A stretch of 64,000 nucleotides of DNA from Hyphomicrobiales bacterium (lineage in GTDB: Bacteria; Pseudomonadota; Alphaproteobacteria; Rhizobiales; Rhizobiaceae), in assembly GCA_900473175.1 (NCBI GenBank), contig UCKM01000012.1, forward strand, positions 78,871 to 142,870, given 5' to 3'. A program made the translations under genes and the position numbers. Of the stretch, positions 22,032 to 31,455 are shown one piece after another (positions within the stretch are counted from its first letter, which is position 1; each line of letters starts with the position of its first letter). The notes beneath the pieces were generated by a model. The model ran no database searches, was not told the DNA's origin, and worked only from the letters and a program-made list of their open reading frames with translations.

Positions 22032-24719
22032 ATGTCTCAGATTGACAGTTTCAAATCTCGTAAAACCCTCACCGTAGGGGACAAAGAATATGTCTATTAC
22101 AGCCTGACCGAAGCCGAAAAGAATGGGCTGGAAGGCATTTCCAAACTTCCGTTCTCGATGAAGGTCCTTCTCGAAAACCTGCTTCGCTTCGAAGATAACC
22201 GCTCGGTTTTCAAGAAAGACATTGAAAACGTCGCCAAATGGCTTGTCGACCGCGGCAGCGCCGGCGCGGAAATCGCCTATCGCCCGGCACGTGTCCTGAT
22301 GCAGGACTTCACCGGTGTTCCGGCAGTCGTCGATCTTGCGGCAATGCGCGACGCCATGGTCAATCTTGGCGGCGATCCGGAGAAGATCAATCCGCTGGTG
22401 CCTGTCGACCTCGTCATCGATCACTCAGTCATCGTCGATGAGTTCGGCAATCCGCAGGCATTCAAGCGTAATGTCGATCTCGAATACGAACGCAATGGTG
22501 AACGTTACCGCTTCCTGAAGTGGGGGCAGCAGGCGTTCAAGAATTTCCGAGTCGTCCCGCCCGGCACCGGCATCTGCCATCAGGTCAACCTCGAATATCT
22601 TGCACAGGCCGTCTGGACCAAGGAAGAAGGCGGCGTCACCGTAGCCTATCCTGATACGTGCGTCGGCACCGATTCGCACACGACCATGGTCAATGGTCTC
22701 GGCGTCCTTGGATGGGGCGTCGGCGGTATTGAGGCGGAAGCCTCCATGCTCGGTCAGCCCGTGTCCATGCTCCTGCCGGAAGTCATCGGCTTCCGCCTGA
22801 CCGGCAAGGTCAAGGAAGGCGTGACCGCAACCGATCTCGTGCTCACCGTTGTCCAGATGCTGCGCAAGAAGGGTGTCGTCGGCAAATTTGTCGAATTCTT
22901 CGGCCCCGGCCTCGAAAGCATGACACTGGCTGACCGCGCCACCATCGGCAATATGGGTCCGGAGTATGGCGCGACCTGCGGTTTCTTCCCGATCGACCGC
23001 GAAACCATCAACTATATGCACATGTCAGGTCGCGATGAAGAACGCCTCGCCCTCGTCGAGGCCTATTCCAGGGCGCAGGGCATGTGGCGCGAGCCGAATT
23101 CAGCCGATCCGGTCTTTACCGATACGCTGGAACTCGATCTCGGCACCGTCGTGCCATCCATGGCCGGACCGAAGCGTCCCGAAGGCCGCATTGCGCTTGA
23201 GGGCATTGCTGCGGGCTTTCATGAATCCTTGCAGAAGGAATACAAGAAGACCACGCAGCTTGACGCCCGCTACGCGGTCGAAGGTGAGGACTATGATCTG
23301 GGCCATGGCGATGTTGCCATTGCCGCCATTACCTCCTGCACCAACACCTCGAACCCGAGCGTTCTGATCGCCGCCGGTCTGCTCGCCCGCAATGCTGCGG
23401 CCAAAGGCCTGAAGTCGAAGCCCTGGGTCAAGACATCGCTTGCGCCTGGCTCACAGGTCGTTGCCGCCTATCTTGAAAGCGCAGGTCTGCAGAAGGAACT
23501 TGACAAGCTTGGGTTCAATCTTGTCGGCTTTGGCTGCACCACCTGCATCGGAAACTCGGGCCCATTGCCGGCCCCGATCTCCAAGACCATCAATGACAAG
23601 GGTCTCATCGCGGCGGCTGTCCTTTCCGGCAACCGCAACTTCGAAGGCCGTGTGTCGCCAGACGTGCAGGCGAACTACCTTGCCTCGCCGCCGCTCGTCG
23701 TCGCTTACGCGCTGGCTGGTACCGTGACCAAGGATCTGACGACCGAGCCGCTCGGCGAGGATCAGGACGGCAATCCGGTCTTCCTCAAGGATATCTGGCC
23801 GTCCTCGCATGAGATCCAGGAGTTCATTACCAGGAACGTTACGCGCAAGCTGTTCGCTTCGAAGTATGCGGATGTGTTCAAGGGCGACGAAAACTGGCAG
23901 GCGGTGCAGGCACCGGCCGGTCAGACCTATGCTTGGGACGATCAGTCGACCTACGTGCAGAATCCGCCTTACTTCGTCGGCATGGGCAAGACGCCCGGCA
24001 AGGTCAATGACATCAAGGGCGCTCGCATCCTTGGCCTCTTCGGCGACAAGATCACGACCGACCATATTTCGCCGGCCGGTTCGATTAAGGCCGCCTCTCC
24101 CGCCGGCAAGTATCTCACCGACCACGGCGTTGCTCCGCTGGACTTCAACCAGTACGGCACGCGGCGCGGCAATCACGAAGTGATGATGCGCGGCACCTTC
24201 GCCAATATACGCATCCGCAACCACATGCTCGGCGAAAACGGCCGCGAGGGCGGCTACACGATCCATTATCCCTCGAAAGAGGAGATGCCGATCTATGACG
24301 CGGCCATGCAGTACCGTGCCGAGAACGTGCCGCTGGTGATCTTCGCCGGCGTGGAATACGGCAATGGCTCGTCACGCGACTGGGCGGCCAAGGGCACCAA
24401 TCTGCTGGGTGTGCGTGCGGTGGTTTCGCAATCATTCGAGCGTATCCACCGCTCGAACTTGGTCGGCATGGGCATTGTCCCATTCGTGCTCGAAGAAGAC
24501 ACGAGCTGGCAGTCACTTGGCTTGAAGGGCGACGAGATCGTCTCCATCGAGGGCCTTGCTGCGATCCAGCCGCGCCAGAAGACGTTTGCGACGATCGCCT
24601 ATGCCGATGGCAGCATCAAACAGGTGCCGCTGATCTGCCGCATCGATACGATCGACGAACTCGAGTATCTGAAGAACGGCGGTATCCTGCAGTACGTGCT
24701 GCGCGATCTCGCCGCCTGA
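22032..24719 (+). CDS. acnA: Aconitate hydratase A
   Basis: Isomerises citrate to isocitrate with a 4Fe-4S cluster; 895 residues, of AcnA/IRP type. Cluster cysteines are in TSCTNTSNPS (about Cys436) and GCTTCIGNSGP (about Cys501, Cys504). The C-terminal swivel domain has GSSRDWAAKGT. The N-terminus MSQIDSFKSRKTL is typical of rhizobial AcnA. Divergent placement from ccmABCDG is common in Hyphomicrobiales. Confidence 0.97.
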   Translation: MSQIDSFKSRKTLTVGDKEYVYYSLTEAEKNGLEGISKLPFSMKVLLENLLRFEDNRSVFKKDIENVAKWLVDRGSAGAEIAYRPARVLMQDFTGVPAVVDLAAMRDAMVNLGGDPEKINPLVPVDLVIDHSVIVDEFGNPQAFKRNVDLEYERNGERYRFLKWGQQAFKNFRVVPPGTGICHQVNLEYLAQAVWTKEEGGVTVAYPDTCVGTDSHTTMVNGLGVLGWGVGGIEAEASMLGQPVSMLLPEVIGFRLTGKVKEGVTATDLVLTVVQMLRKKGVVGKFVEFFGPGLESMTLADRATIGNMGPEYGATCGFFPIDRETINYMHMSGRDEERLALVEAYSRAQGMWREPNSADPVFTDTLELDLGTVVPSMAGPKRPEGRIALEGIAAGFHESLQKEYKKTTQLDARYAVEGEDYDLGHGDVAIAAITSCTNTSNPSVLIAAGLLARNAAAKGLKSKPWVKTSLAPGSQVVAAYLESAGLQKELDKLGFNLVGFGCTTCIGNSGPLPAPISKTINDKGLIAAAVLSGNRNFEGRVSPDVQANYLASPPLVVAYALAGTVTKDLTTEPLGEDQDGNPVFLKDIWPSSHEIQEFITRNVTRKLFASKYADVFKGDENWQAVQAPAGQTYAWDDQSTYVQNPPYFVGMGKTPGKVNDIKGARILGLFGDKITTDHISPAGSIKAASPAGKYLTDHGVAPLDFNQYGTRRGNHEVMMRGTFANIRIRNHMLGENGREGGYTIHYPSKEEMPIYDAAMQYRAENVPLVIFAGVEYGNGSSRDWAAKGTNLLGVRAVVSQSFERIHRSNLVGMGIVPFVLEEDTSWQSLGLKGDEIVSIEGLAAIQPRQKTFATIAYADGSIKQVPLICRIDTIDELEYLKNGGILQYVLRDLAA

Positions 24720-24742
24720 TCATCCGGGTTTTCATGATGTTG

Positions 24743-24771
24743 AAAGGCCGCTGGAAACCCCGGCGGCCTTT
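24743..24771 (+). terminator. acnA terminator
   Basis: A 9-bp inverted repeat AAAGGCCGC / GCGGCCTTT with an 11-base loop lies 24 bases after the acnA stop and ends in a short T run. A moderate Rho-independent terminator. Confidence 0.65.
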
Positions 24772-24907
24772 CGATTGAGCATGATTTACAATCGTGATCG
24801 AATTCACCTCAAAGTGACTTCCTCTTGAAACGTTGGCCTCTTATCAATCTTCTCGCAATCCTTTTTATCCGACAACCATCCCATTCAATTGGGAAGAGAA
24901 TGAGCCT

Positions 24908-25669
24908 GTGTTTCAGCACACCCTGTCCAGACGTCTTCTGATTGGCGCGCCGCTGCTTGCCGCGGTCGCATACGTGCTTCCCGTCTTTGCGGAAGACGTC
25001 AACAAGAAGCCAGACGGTGTCGTGGAACTCTATACATCGCAGGGCTGTGGCTCCTGCCCGCCCGCCGATGCGGTATTGAAACAGCTCGCGACGGAAGGAA
25101 AGATCGTCGCTCTTTCTTTCCACGTTGACTATTGGGACTATCGCGGCTGGACGGACAACCTCGCCTTGCCTGAAAACACCGAACGCCAGAATGCCTACCG
25201 TACAGCGCTCGGCCTGAACGGTGTCTACACGCCACAGGTCATCATCAATGGCCGCGAACACGTCAACGGGCAGGACGGTCAGAAGATTCGCCGCCGGATC
25301 GCAGAAATGCGCAATACACCTACGGGCCTTACAGTCCCCGTTTCGATCGAAAAGACCGCACCCGACCGTCTCTTGATCGACATCAGTGCAGGCGCTGTCA
25401 CTGCCAATCCCGTCCGCGTTCTGCTTGCCTATTTCATTCGTGAATCGATCATCGACATTCCCGATGGCGAGAACGGCGGACGCAGGGTGAGCTACGCCAA
25501 CAGCGTGCGGGCGATGGAAACCGTCGGTATGTGGGACGGCACGGCGCAGAAGATCGAGATCCCGCTGAGCGAACTCGCGAGCAAAAAGGCCACCGGATGC
25601 GCGGTTCTGTTGCAGGAAATGCTTGGAGAAGGCAAACCGGGTCCCATTATCGGCGCGTCGATTATGTAG
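24908..25669 (+). CDS. DUF1223 family thioredoxin-fold secreted protein
   Basis: Family of unknown function with a thioredoxin-like fold. The motif VELYTSQGCGSCPPAD has a redox-type CGSC (Cys47, Cys50), followed by LSFHVDYWDYRGW, the family hallmark. Counting from the GTG at 24908 gives 253 residues with a clean signal sequence (TLSRRLLIGAPLLAAV, cleavage near Ala28); the frame opens earlier at a TTG (24833), which would add 25 residues before the signal sequence and is less likely. A GGAAG precedes the GTG. Likely periplasmic redox protein (inference). Confidence 0.85.
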   Translation: MFQHTLSRRLLIGAPLLAAVAYVLPVFAEDVNKKPDGVVELYTSQGCGSCPPADAVLKQLATEGKIVALSFHVDYWDYRGWTDNLALPENTERQNAYRTALGLNGVYTPQVIINGREHVNGQDGQKIRRRIAEMRNTPTGLTVPVSIEKTAPDRLLIDISAGAVTANPVRVLLAYFIRESIIDIPDGENGGRRVSYANSVRAMETVGMWDGTAQKIEIPLSELASKKATGCAVLLQEMLGEGKPGPIIGASIM

Positions 25670-25690
25670 GTGGTCCGGTCCAAACAAAAA

Positions 25691-25711
25691 CAGGCCGGAT
25701 AAATCCGGCCT
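25691..25711 (-). terminator. Hairpin with T run on the minus strand
   Basis: Perfect 8-bp inverted repeat AGGCCGGA / TCCGGCCT with a 4-base loop. The poly-T tract follows only on the minus strand (the plus strand shows ACAAAAACA before the hairpin), so it best terminates a leftward transcript coming from the gene-free interval to its right. Confidence 0.6.
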
Positions 25712-26055
25712 GAGATATTGGGGCATGTTGCCTTTCAGGGAGACTGGTTGGTTCGGCCCAAACAACCCGTTGGGCGGGGGGCTTGGGGTATCGGACTGTC
25801 AAGACCGAACCGTCTCAGACAACATGCGAGGATGTTGGTTGCCGAATCGGGCGGCAATGCGAACAGAAAATGGCGAGAATGTGTCAACTCATCACCATTG
25901 GAGACAGGGCGTATTGCTTCGTGAGGTGGCACAAAATCCGGTTCGTAACTGGAGAGCGGCAGCGGCGAAAATCGGTCCGGGCTTGTAAATCGGTGCAGAA
26001 AAGGTCACCTTCATGTCATCCAGGTGTCACACGGCAAAATTTCAAAGGCGGATGA
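25712..26055. other. Gene-free structured interval before the DUF2794 gene
   Basis: Together with the hairpin to its left this forms 386 bases without a convincing gene. GAGAC plus GGTTCGG (25740-25756) are complementary, with a 5-base bulge, to CCGAACC plus GTCTC (25805-25816). They enclose a GCCCAA/TTGGGC hairpin (25756-25775). A CAACAT/ATGTTG hairpin follows at 25820-25837. This looks like a structured RNA. The last 150 bases are the likely promoter and leader for the DUF2794 gene. Confidence 0.4.
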
Positions 26056-26430
26056 TTGATGGACAGCAGTGCAGGTGGCGACGAATCGCAACAGCAGGCA
26101 AAATTAATCTCCCTCGAACGCAGCAGCGAATTGCCAGTTACCTTCAACCGGCGTGAGCTTGATCAGATTCTTCGAATTTATGGCTTCATGGTTTCCGCAG
26201 GCGAATGGCGCGATTACGCCATCGATCACTTGATGGATCGTGCGGTATTTTCGATCTTTCGCCGAACCAGCGAAGTTCCGATGTTCCGGGTCGAGAAGAA
26301 CCCGAAACTGGCGCGCAAACAAGGCGCCTATAGCGTCATCGCCGCCAGCGGCCTCATTCTCAAGCGCGGTCACGAGCTTGACCGCGTGCTCAGGGTCTTT
26401 GACAAGGGCTTGAGCCTCGTTCGCGGCTAG
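26056..26430 (+). CDS. DUF2794 family protein
   Basis: Conserved alphaproteobacterial protein of unknown function, 124 residues. It has the family core VTFNRRELDQILRIYG, EWRDYAIDHL and FSIFRRTSEVPMFRVEK. No signal peptide or membrane segment, so cytoplasmic. The start could be the first or the second codon, since both are ATG-like Met. It is convergent with the GNAT gene, 8 bases apart. Confidence 0.88.
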   Translation: MMDSSAGGDESQQQAKLISLERSSELPVTFNRRELDQILRIYGFMVSAGEWRDYAIDHLMDRAVFSIFRRTSEVPMFRVEKNPKLARKQGAYSVIAASGLILKRGHELDRVLRVFDKGLSLVRG

Positions 26431-26438
26431 AAAGCTTC

Positions 26439-26987
26439 TCAACTCCTCAATGGCGGCCTGTCGGGAAGCGTCTGCGATCCTCCGTTCATCTCAAGCTGCA
26501 TCAGCACCGTATCGAGCCAGCGCCCGTGCTTGAAACCTGACGCCTTGATTGTGCCTGAATAGGTAAAGCCGGCGCTTGTATGCAGGCGTACGGATGCGGA
26601 TGCGTCATGGCCATCGCCGATGACTGCGATAAACTGGCGAAAGCCGAGAGACGTACAGTCCTTGATCAACTGGTTCAGGAGTATTTTGCCCAGGCCCTTT
26701 CCCTTGGCCTCTGGCATAATGTAAATCGAATCCTCTGCTGACCACCAGTAGGCGGGCCGCGTCCGGAAGTAGCTGGCATAAGCATAGCCGATCACCGCGC
26801 CACCCTGTTCGGCCACGATATAGGGGAAACCGTCGGTGGTGATCGCGTGGAAGCGCCACGTCATCTCTTCACGGTCAGGCGGGTCGATCTCATAGGTGGC
26901 AGTTCCGTGGAGAACCGCATCGCGATAGATTTCGGTAATTGAGGCAAGATCGGCGGGCCGCGCCGGGCGGATATGGATCTGGGACAT
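26439..26987 (-). CDS. GNAT N-acetyltransferase, phosphinothricin-acetyltransferase type
   Basis: Single GNAT domain of 182 residues. The acetyl-CoA loop is EAKGKGLGKILL (near residue 100), preceded by AYWWSAEDSIYI and followed by FRQFIAVIGDGHDASVRLH-like sequence typical of the PAT/Bar-type acetyltransferases. The family acetylates methionine derivatives and phosphinothricin; the natural substrate here is unknown. A single-gene unit. Confidence 0.9.
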   Translation of the reverse strand: MSQIHIRPARPADLASITEIYRDAVLHGTATYEIDPPDREEMTWRFHAITTDGFPYIVAEQGGAVIGYAYASYFRTRPAYWWSAEDSIYIMPEAKGKGLGKILLNQLIKDCTSLGFRQFIAVIGDGHDASASVRLHTSAGFTYSGTIKASGFKHGRWLDTVLMQLEMNGGSQTLPDRPPLRS

Positions 26988-27100
26988 TGCGTTTCACAGG
27001 CAAGGAATAATCTTGCCAGTTTCTTGCACGTGTTTGAGGCGAATTTGAAGGGGCGGAGCGTCGAAAACTTTCGGTTTCGCATCCGAGTGGCGTTGAAATG

Positions 27101-27124
27101 AAAAGGGCAGCGTTTCCGCTGCCC
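27101..27124 (-). terminator. Terminator of the BI-1 gene
   Basis: On the minus strand, GGGCAGCG, a GAAA tetraloop, CGCTGCCC and TTTT follow the BI-1 stop by 25 bases. This is a strong Rho-independent terminator. Confidence 0.9.
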
Positions 27125-27149
27125 CGATCGTCAATTCATATCCTGACGC

Positions 27150-27926
27150 TTAGTTACGGTTGCCCAGGAACTGCAGCAGGAACATGAACATGTTGATGAA
27201 GTCGAGATAGAGCCGCAGCGCGCCCATGATTGCCTTGCGGCCATAGGTGTCCGAAGCGTCGCCCTCGTAATACATTTCCTTGATCTGCTGCGTGTCGAAC
27301 GCTGTCAGGCCGGCAAAGACCAACACGCCGATGGCAGAGATTGCGAACTGCAATGCGCTCGATGCAAGGAAGATATTGACCAGCGAGGCCAGCACGATGC
27401 CGATCAGGCCCATGAACAGGAACGAGCCCATTGCCGACAGATCACGCTTGGTGGTGTAGCCGTAGAGCGACAGTGCGCCAAACGAGGCGGCCGTGATAAA
27501 GAAGGTCTGGACGATGCTTCCGGTCGTGTAGATCAGGAAGATCGACGAAAGCGACAGGCCAACGAGAGCAGCATAAACCCAGAATGTGGTCTGGGCAGCA
27601 GATACGCTCATCTTCTCAACGCGGAAGCTCAGGAAGAACACTGCGGCAAGCGGAGCAAGCATTACAACCCAACGTAGCGGAGAGCCGTAAAGTGCCACGC
27701 CGAGGCTCGTCAGCATCTTGCCATTTGGCAACTGCGCGGCGGCGAGGGATGGATCGTTGGTAGTCGCAAGGTAAACAGTGGCAAGCGCAGCAAGACCGGT
27801 CACTGCGAGACCGATCCCCATTAAGTTGTAGACCTTCAGCATGTAGCTGCGCAGACCCTGATCGATCCCCGCGTCCACACGCACTCCGGCCGATGTGCGG
27901 GCCTGGATATTGCGATAGTCAGCCAT
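27150..27926 (-). CDS. ybhL: Bax inhibitor-1 family membrane protein (YbhL-type)
   Basis: Seven-helix membrane protein of the BI-1/UPF0005 (YccA/YbhL) family, 258 residues, with the family motifs LMGIGLAVTGLAAL and a C-terminal DFINMFMFLLQFLGNR. The start is the ATG at 27926: it has a GAGG Shine-Dalgarno 7 bases upstream, and the longer frame would read through the leader RNA. The role in bacteria is not settled; related proteins conduct Ca2+ or modulate membrane proteases. Confidence 0.92.
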   Translation of the reverse strand: MADYRNIQARTSAGVRVDAGIDQGLRSYMLKVYNLMGIGLAVTGLAALATVYLATTNDPSLAAAQLPNGKMLTSLGVALYGSPLRWVVMLAPLAAVFFLSFRVEKMSVSAAQTTFWVYAALVGLSLSSIFLIYTTGSIVQTFFITAASFGALSLYGYTTKRDLSAMGSFLFMGLIGIVLASLVNIFLASSALQFAISAIGVLVFAGLTAFDTQQIKEMYYEGDASDTYGRKAIMGALRLYLDFINMFMFLLQFLGNRN

Positions 27927-27943
27927 GGTTTTCCTCATTTGCT

Positions 27944-27994
27944 TCGTCCCGTCGGGTGTCGGGTTAATCCCCAGGCGCCGCTGGCGGGACCCCA
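27944..27994 (-). ncRNA. ybhL leader-like structured RNA
   Basis: On the minus strand, 18 bases upstream of the BI-1 start, GTCCCG (27985-27990 complement) pairs with CGGGAC (27946-27951 complement). The closed stem encloses two hairpins, CCAG-CGGCGC-CTGG and GGG-ATTAA-CCC, making a three-way junction. Position and gene context match the ybhL leader described upstream of UPF0005/BI-1 genes in alphaproteobacteria. Identity is by context and folding by eye, without a covariance-model score. Confidence 0.65.
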
Positions 27995-28117
27995 GCATGC
28001 CTTGTGACGAATTATGGGGATTCGCAGGCCCTATAACAAGACCCGATTCGCTCAAGATTGCGTGTAATAGCGCCAAATGCCGATGAATCGCACGAAAATT
28101 ACCCTTTTTTAACGATT

Positions 28118-30685
28118 TCAGAGGCTTCGCAGGATGGGAGCCGCTTTTTGGCCAAGAATTCGCCAAGTGCCGGCGAGCCCGAAGCCGACAGTCAGAACCA
28201 GTGCGATCACCACCGTCATGACCGCGACTTCAGGCTGGAAATAGGCTGGCAGGTTCATGACGCGGACCACCACATACCATGCCGCCGCACCCCCGGCCGC
28301 GAGGGCGAAAATTGCCGTCGAAAGCCCCAGAAGCAAATATTCGAACGTGAACGCCTTTATGAGCGTTCGGCGCGTTGCCCCGAGCGTTTTCAGGACCACT
28401 GCGTCATGAACCCGGGCCCGATTGCCGGCGGCGAGAGCTCCACCAAGCACCAGGATTGAAGCAATCAGCGCGACCGATGCTGCGGCACGGATGGCGACAG
28501 CCAACTGACCGACAAGCTCATTGGCAATGGTGATTGCATCCTTGACGCGAACCGTTGTCACGGCCGGGAAAGCGCGTGTCACATCGCGCATCACTGCGGC
28601 TTCTTCCTGCGGTGTCGAATGAGGGTCTGTGAGCGTTGCAAGCCAGGCATGCGGTGCTCCGGCAAAAGTATTGGGGGAGAACACCATGACAAAGTTGATG
28701 GCAAGCGACTCCCATTGCACCTGCCGCAGATTGGCGATGCGCGCCGTGACATTGCGGCCAAGTACGTTGACCGTCACCGTATCGCCGAGCTTCAGGCCGA
28801 GATTGGTGGCTTCTTCCGCCGAGAACGACACCAAAGGTTCGCCGGAATAGGCTGCCGGCCACCAGTCACCCTTGGTCAAGGCTGAGTTTTCCGGCACGTT
28901 CCGGGCATAGGTGATGCCGCGGTCGCCGCGGAGCACCCAAGCGCCTTCTGGGGGAATCGTCAATTTCGTAACATCGGTGCCGTTGAGCGCAACGATGCGG
29001 CCGCGCAGCATCGGCGCACTGATGATCTTGCCATTGGGCGCCGCCCTTTGCAGAAGTTCCGTGAACTGATCCACCTGCTTGCTCTGGATATCGACAAAGA
29101 AAAAATTCGGCGCACGTTCGGGCAGGTTCCCCGCCAGCTGCTGGCGCAGGCTGCCATCGATCAGCCCCAGCGTAACCAGAAGCGTGAGGCCAAGCCCCAA
29201 GGATAAAACGACAGAGGGTGTCAAGGCGCCCGGCCGGTGGATATTACCGATGGCAAGCCGCAATGGGGTGGAGCGAACTCTCGGTGCCCGCCGCGCCAGC
29301 CACTGCACCAGGATCGATACCGCACGCAAGACCATGAACGAGAACACCACCGCTCCGACAAAGACAATGGCGATCCGCCGGTCATAGGCGAAAAACACCG
29401 CTAGTCCGCTCAAGATGGCGATGAGCGCGACCGCAGCGACAATGTAGGCGGGTTTGGGCCAGCCGCGCTGCTCGAACCCCTGTTCGCGGAAAAGCGCGGT
29501 CGCTGGAACATCTCGGGCGCGCCCGAGCGGTAGAATGGCAAAGGCCAGCGTGGTGAGCAGTCCAAACAGGGCAGCCCACAGCAAGGCGCCTGGATAGAAA
29601 CCACCCTGTGCTGCTATGGGCAGCACCCCCTGCAAGGCGTAGCCTGCCGCATAGGGAATGATGGCAGCGATGACGAGGCCAACGAGAATGCCGGCAAGCG
29701 CGATAATCAAAATCTGGAAAAGATAGACCGCAATGATGAACCAGCCCGGCGCGCCCAGTGACTTGAACGTCGCAATGACCCCACGCTTGCCGTCGAGATA
29801 AGCTCGAACCGCATTGGCAACGCCGACGCCGCCGACGATGAGCGCCGTCAATCCCACAAGTGTCAGGAATTGCGAGAAGCGTTCAATATTGGCGCTAAGC
29901 GACGGCGCCGCATTGGTGCGGCTGCGTATGGTCCAGCCGGCCTGCGGGAATTCTTGCTTTGCCTCGTCGCGTATGGCCGTGATGGCGGCCTCACTCGTCT
30001 TCGAAGGCAGGGCGATCTTGTAGCTATGGTCGACAAGGCTGCCAGGCTGGACGAGGCCCGCGGCCGCAAGCCCCTCCAGGGACACCATGAAGCGCGGTGC
30101 AAAGCCGAATCCGTCTGAAAGCAGATCGGGCTCGTTGGTGATGACCGAACGCAGCTCAAATGTCGCCGAGCCGAGGAGTACGCGATCGCCCGGCTTCAGA
30201 TTGAGCCTGTCGAGTAGAACCTGTGCAACCGCCGCACCAAATGCCCCATCCCTTTCGGCGAAAAGGGCGTTATGATCCCTTGCCGGGGCTGTCTCCAGCG
30301 TCCCGTAGAGCGGATAGGCATCGTCGACGGCCTTCACCTCAACCAGTGATTGGTCGGATCCATCGGTAAGCCGCGCCATCGACCGCATGTTGGCGCTGAC
30401 CGCAACGCGGCCCTTGCTTTCGAGGAATCTCAGCTCTTCGGGATTGACCTCGCGCTGGTTCAATTGGAAGCGCAGATCACCGCCCAGAATGCTTTGTCCC
30501 TGCGCGGAAATGCCTGCGGTGACCGAATTGGCGACCGAATTCACTCCGCCGATGGCCGCAACGCCAAGTGCAATGCAGGCAAGGAATATATAAAAGCCCG
30601 ACAGCCCACTGCGCATTTCGCGCAAGGCAAATCGCAGGGCAAGTTTAAGCGACGGCGATGCGAGCGTAGCCGGGGTCTTGCTCAT
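28118..30685 (-). CDS. ABC transporter permease, FtsX/YbbP-like
   Basis: Large permease of 855 residues with an N-terminal membrane anchor (about 35-55), periplasmic MacB-type domain, three hydrophobic segments near 265-390, a central pair near 420-500, a second large periplasmic domain, and a final three-helix FtsX domain near 735-850. Equivalent E. coli YbbP partners the ATPase YbbA and the esterase TesA, and that arrangement is seen here. The start overlaps the stop of the ATPase gene by 4 bases. Likely handles lipids or secreted substrates (inference). Confidence 0.9.
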   Translation of the reverse strand: MSKTPATLASPSLKLALRFALREMRSGLSGFYIFLACIALGVAAIGGVNSVANSVTAGISAQGQSILGGDLRFQLNQREVNPEELRFLESKGRVAVSANMRSMARLTDGSDQSLVEVKAVDDAYPLYGTLETAPARDHNALFAERDGAFGAAVAQVLLDRLNLKPGDRVLLGSATFELRSVITNEPDLLSDGFGFAPRFMVSLEGLAAAGLVQPGSLVDHSYKIALPSKTSEAAITAIRDEAKQEFPQAGWTIRSRTNAAPSLSANIERFSQFLTLVGLTALIVGGVGVANAVRAYLDGKRGVIATFKSLGAPGWFIIAVYLFQILIIALAGILVGLVIAAIIPYAAGYALQGVLPIAAQGGFYPGALLWAALFGLLTTLAFAILPLGRARDVPATALFREQGFEQRGWPKPAYIVAAVALIAILSGLAVFFAYDRRIAIVFVGAVVFSFMVLRAVSILVQWLARRAPRVRSTPLRLAIGNIHRPGALTPSVVLSLGLGLTLLVTLGLIDGSLRQQLAGNLPERAPNFFFVDIQSKQVDQFTELLQRAAPNGKIISAPMLRGRIVALNGTDVTKLTIPPEGAWVLRGDRGITYARNVPENSALTKGDWWPAAYSGEPLVSFSAEEATNLGLKLGDTVTVNVLGRNVTARIANLRQVQWESLAINFVMVFSPNTFAGAPHAWLATLTDPHSTPQEEAAVMRDVTRAFPAVTTVRVKDAITIANELVGQLAVAIRAAASVALIASILVLGGALAAGNRARVHDAVVLKTLGATRRTLIKAFTFEYLLLGLSTAIFALAAGGAAAWYVVVRVMNLPAYFQPEVAVMTVVIALVLTVGFGLAGTWRILGQKAAPILRSL

Positions 30686-31386
30686 GCGCTCTTCGCCAGC
30701 TCCGGTGCATCCGCATCGGCCTCAATACGGCCAGACCTGACGCGGATTTCGCGATCGCAGCGGGATGCCAAGGCAGCGTCATGCGTCACAAGGACCAGGG
30801 TGAGGCCGAGCTCCTTCTGCTTCTCGAACAGCAGATCGGCGATCTGCTTGCCAGTTGCCGTATCGAGATTTCCGGTCGGTTCGTCGGCAATGAGTATTTT
30901 TGGCGAAGGTGCCAGGGCACGAGCAATCGCTACGCGTTGCTGTTCGCCGCCGGAGAGCTCGCCCGGATAATGGGTGACCCGATCGGCAAGGCCAACCGCC
31001 GCAAGCATACGCTCGGCAATCATGAAGGCATCCCGGTCCCCCGCCAGTTCCAGTGGCACGGCGACATTTTCGAGCGCAGTCATATTAGGGATGAGATGGA
31101 AGGACTGAAAGACGATGCCGATGTTCTTGCCGCGAAACGCCGCGGTTTCGTCCTCATTCATCGTCTCGAGCCGCTGCCCAGCGATCAGAACCGAGCCGGA
31201 ATCTACCCGCTCCAAACCGGCAAGGACCATCAACAGGGTGGATTTACCCGAACCGGATGGACCGACGATGCCGACGGATTGCCCGGAATTGATCGTGAGT
31301 GAAACGCCCTTCAGCACATGCACCGAGGAGGGCCCGCTGCCCAGTGTCAACTCAATGTGATTGAGCGCGATAACAGATTTAGTCAC
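30682..31386 (-). CDS. ybbA: ABC transporter ATP-binding protein, YbbA-like
   Basis: LolD/MacB-type ATPase of 234 residues with Walker A GPSGSGKST, ABC signature LSGGEQQRV and Walker B ILIADEPTGNLD. I place the start at the GTG at 31386 because an AAGGAAG lies 7 bases upstream; the frame extends 49 codons further into the divergent promoter. It overlaps the permease gene by 4 bases. The divergent neighbour is a TesA-like esterase, the ybbA-tesA arrangement of many proteobacteria. Confidence 0.93.
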   Translation of the reverse strand: MTKSVIALNHIELTLGSGPSSVHVLKGVSLTINSGQSVGIVGPSGSGKSTLLMVLAGLERVDSGSVLIAGQRLETMNEDETAAFRGKNIGIVFQSFHLIPNMTALENVAVPLELAGDRDAFMIAERMLAAVGLADRVTHYPGELSGGEQQRVAIARALAPSPKILIADEPTGNLDTATGKQIADLLFEKQKELGLTLVLVTHDAALASRCDREIRVRSGRIEADADAPELAKSA

Positions 31387-31455
31387 GAAACGACTTCCTT
31401 TGCGATATGGTCGGCACGAGTTGAGGCGTAGCTGGTCAGATATGGGTAGTCGAAA

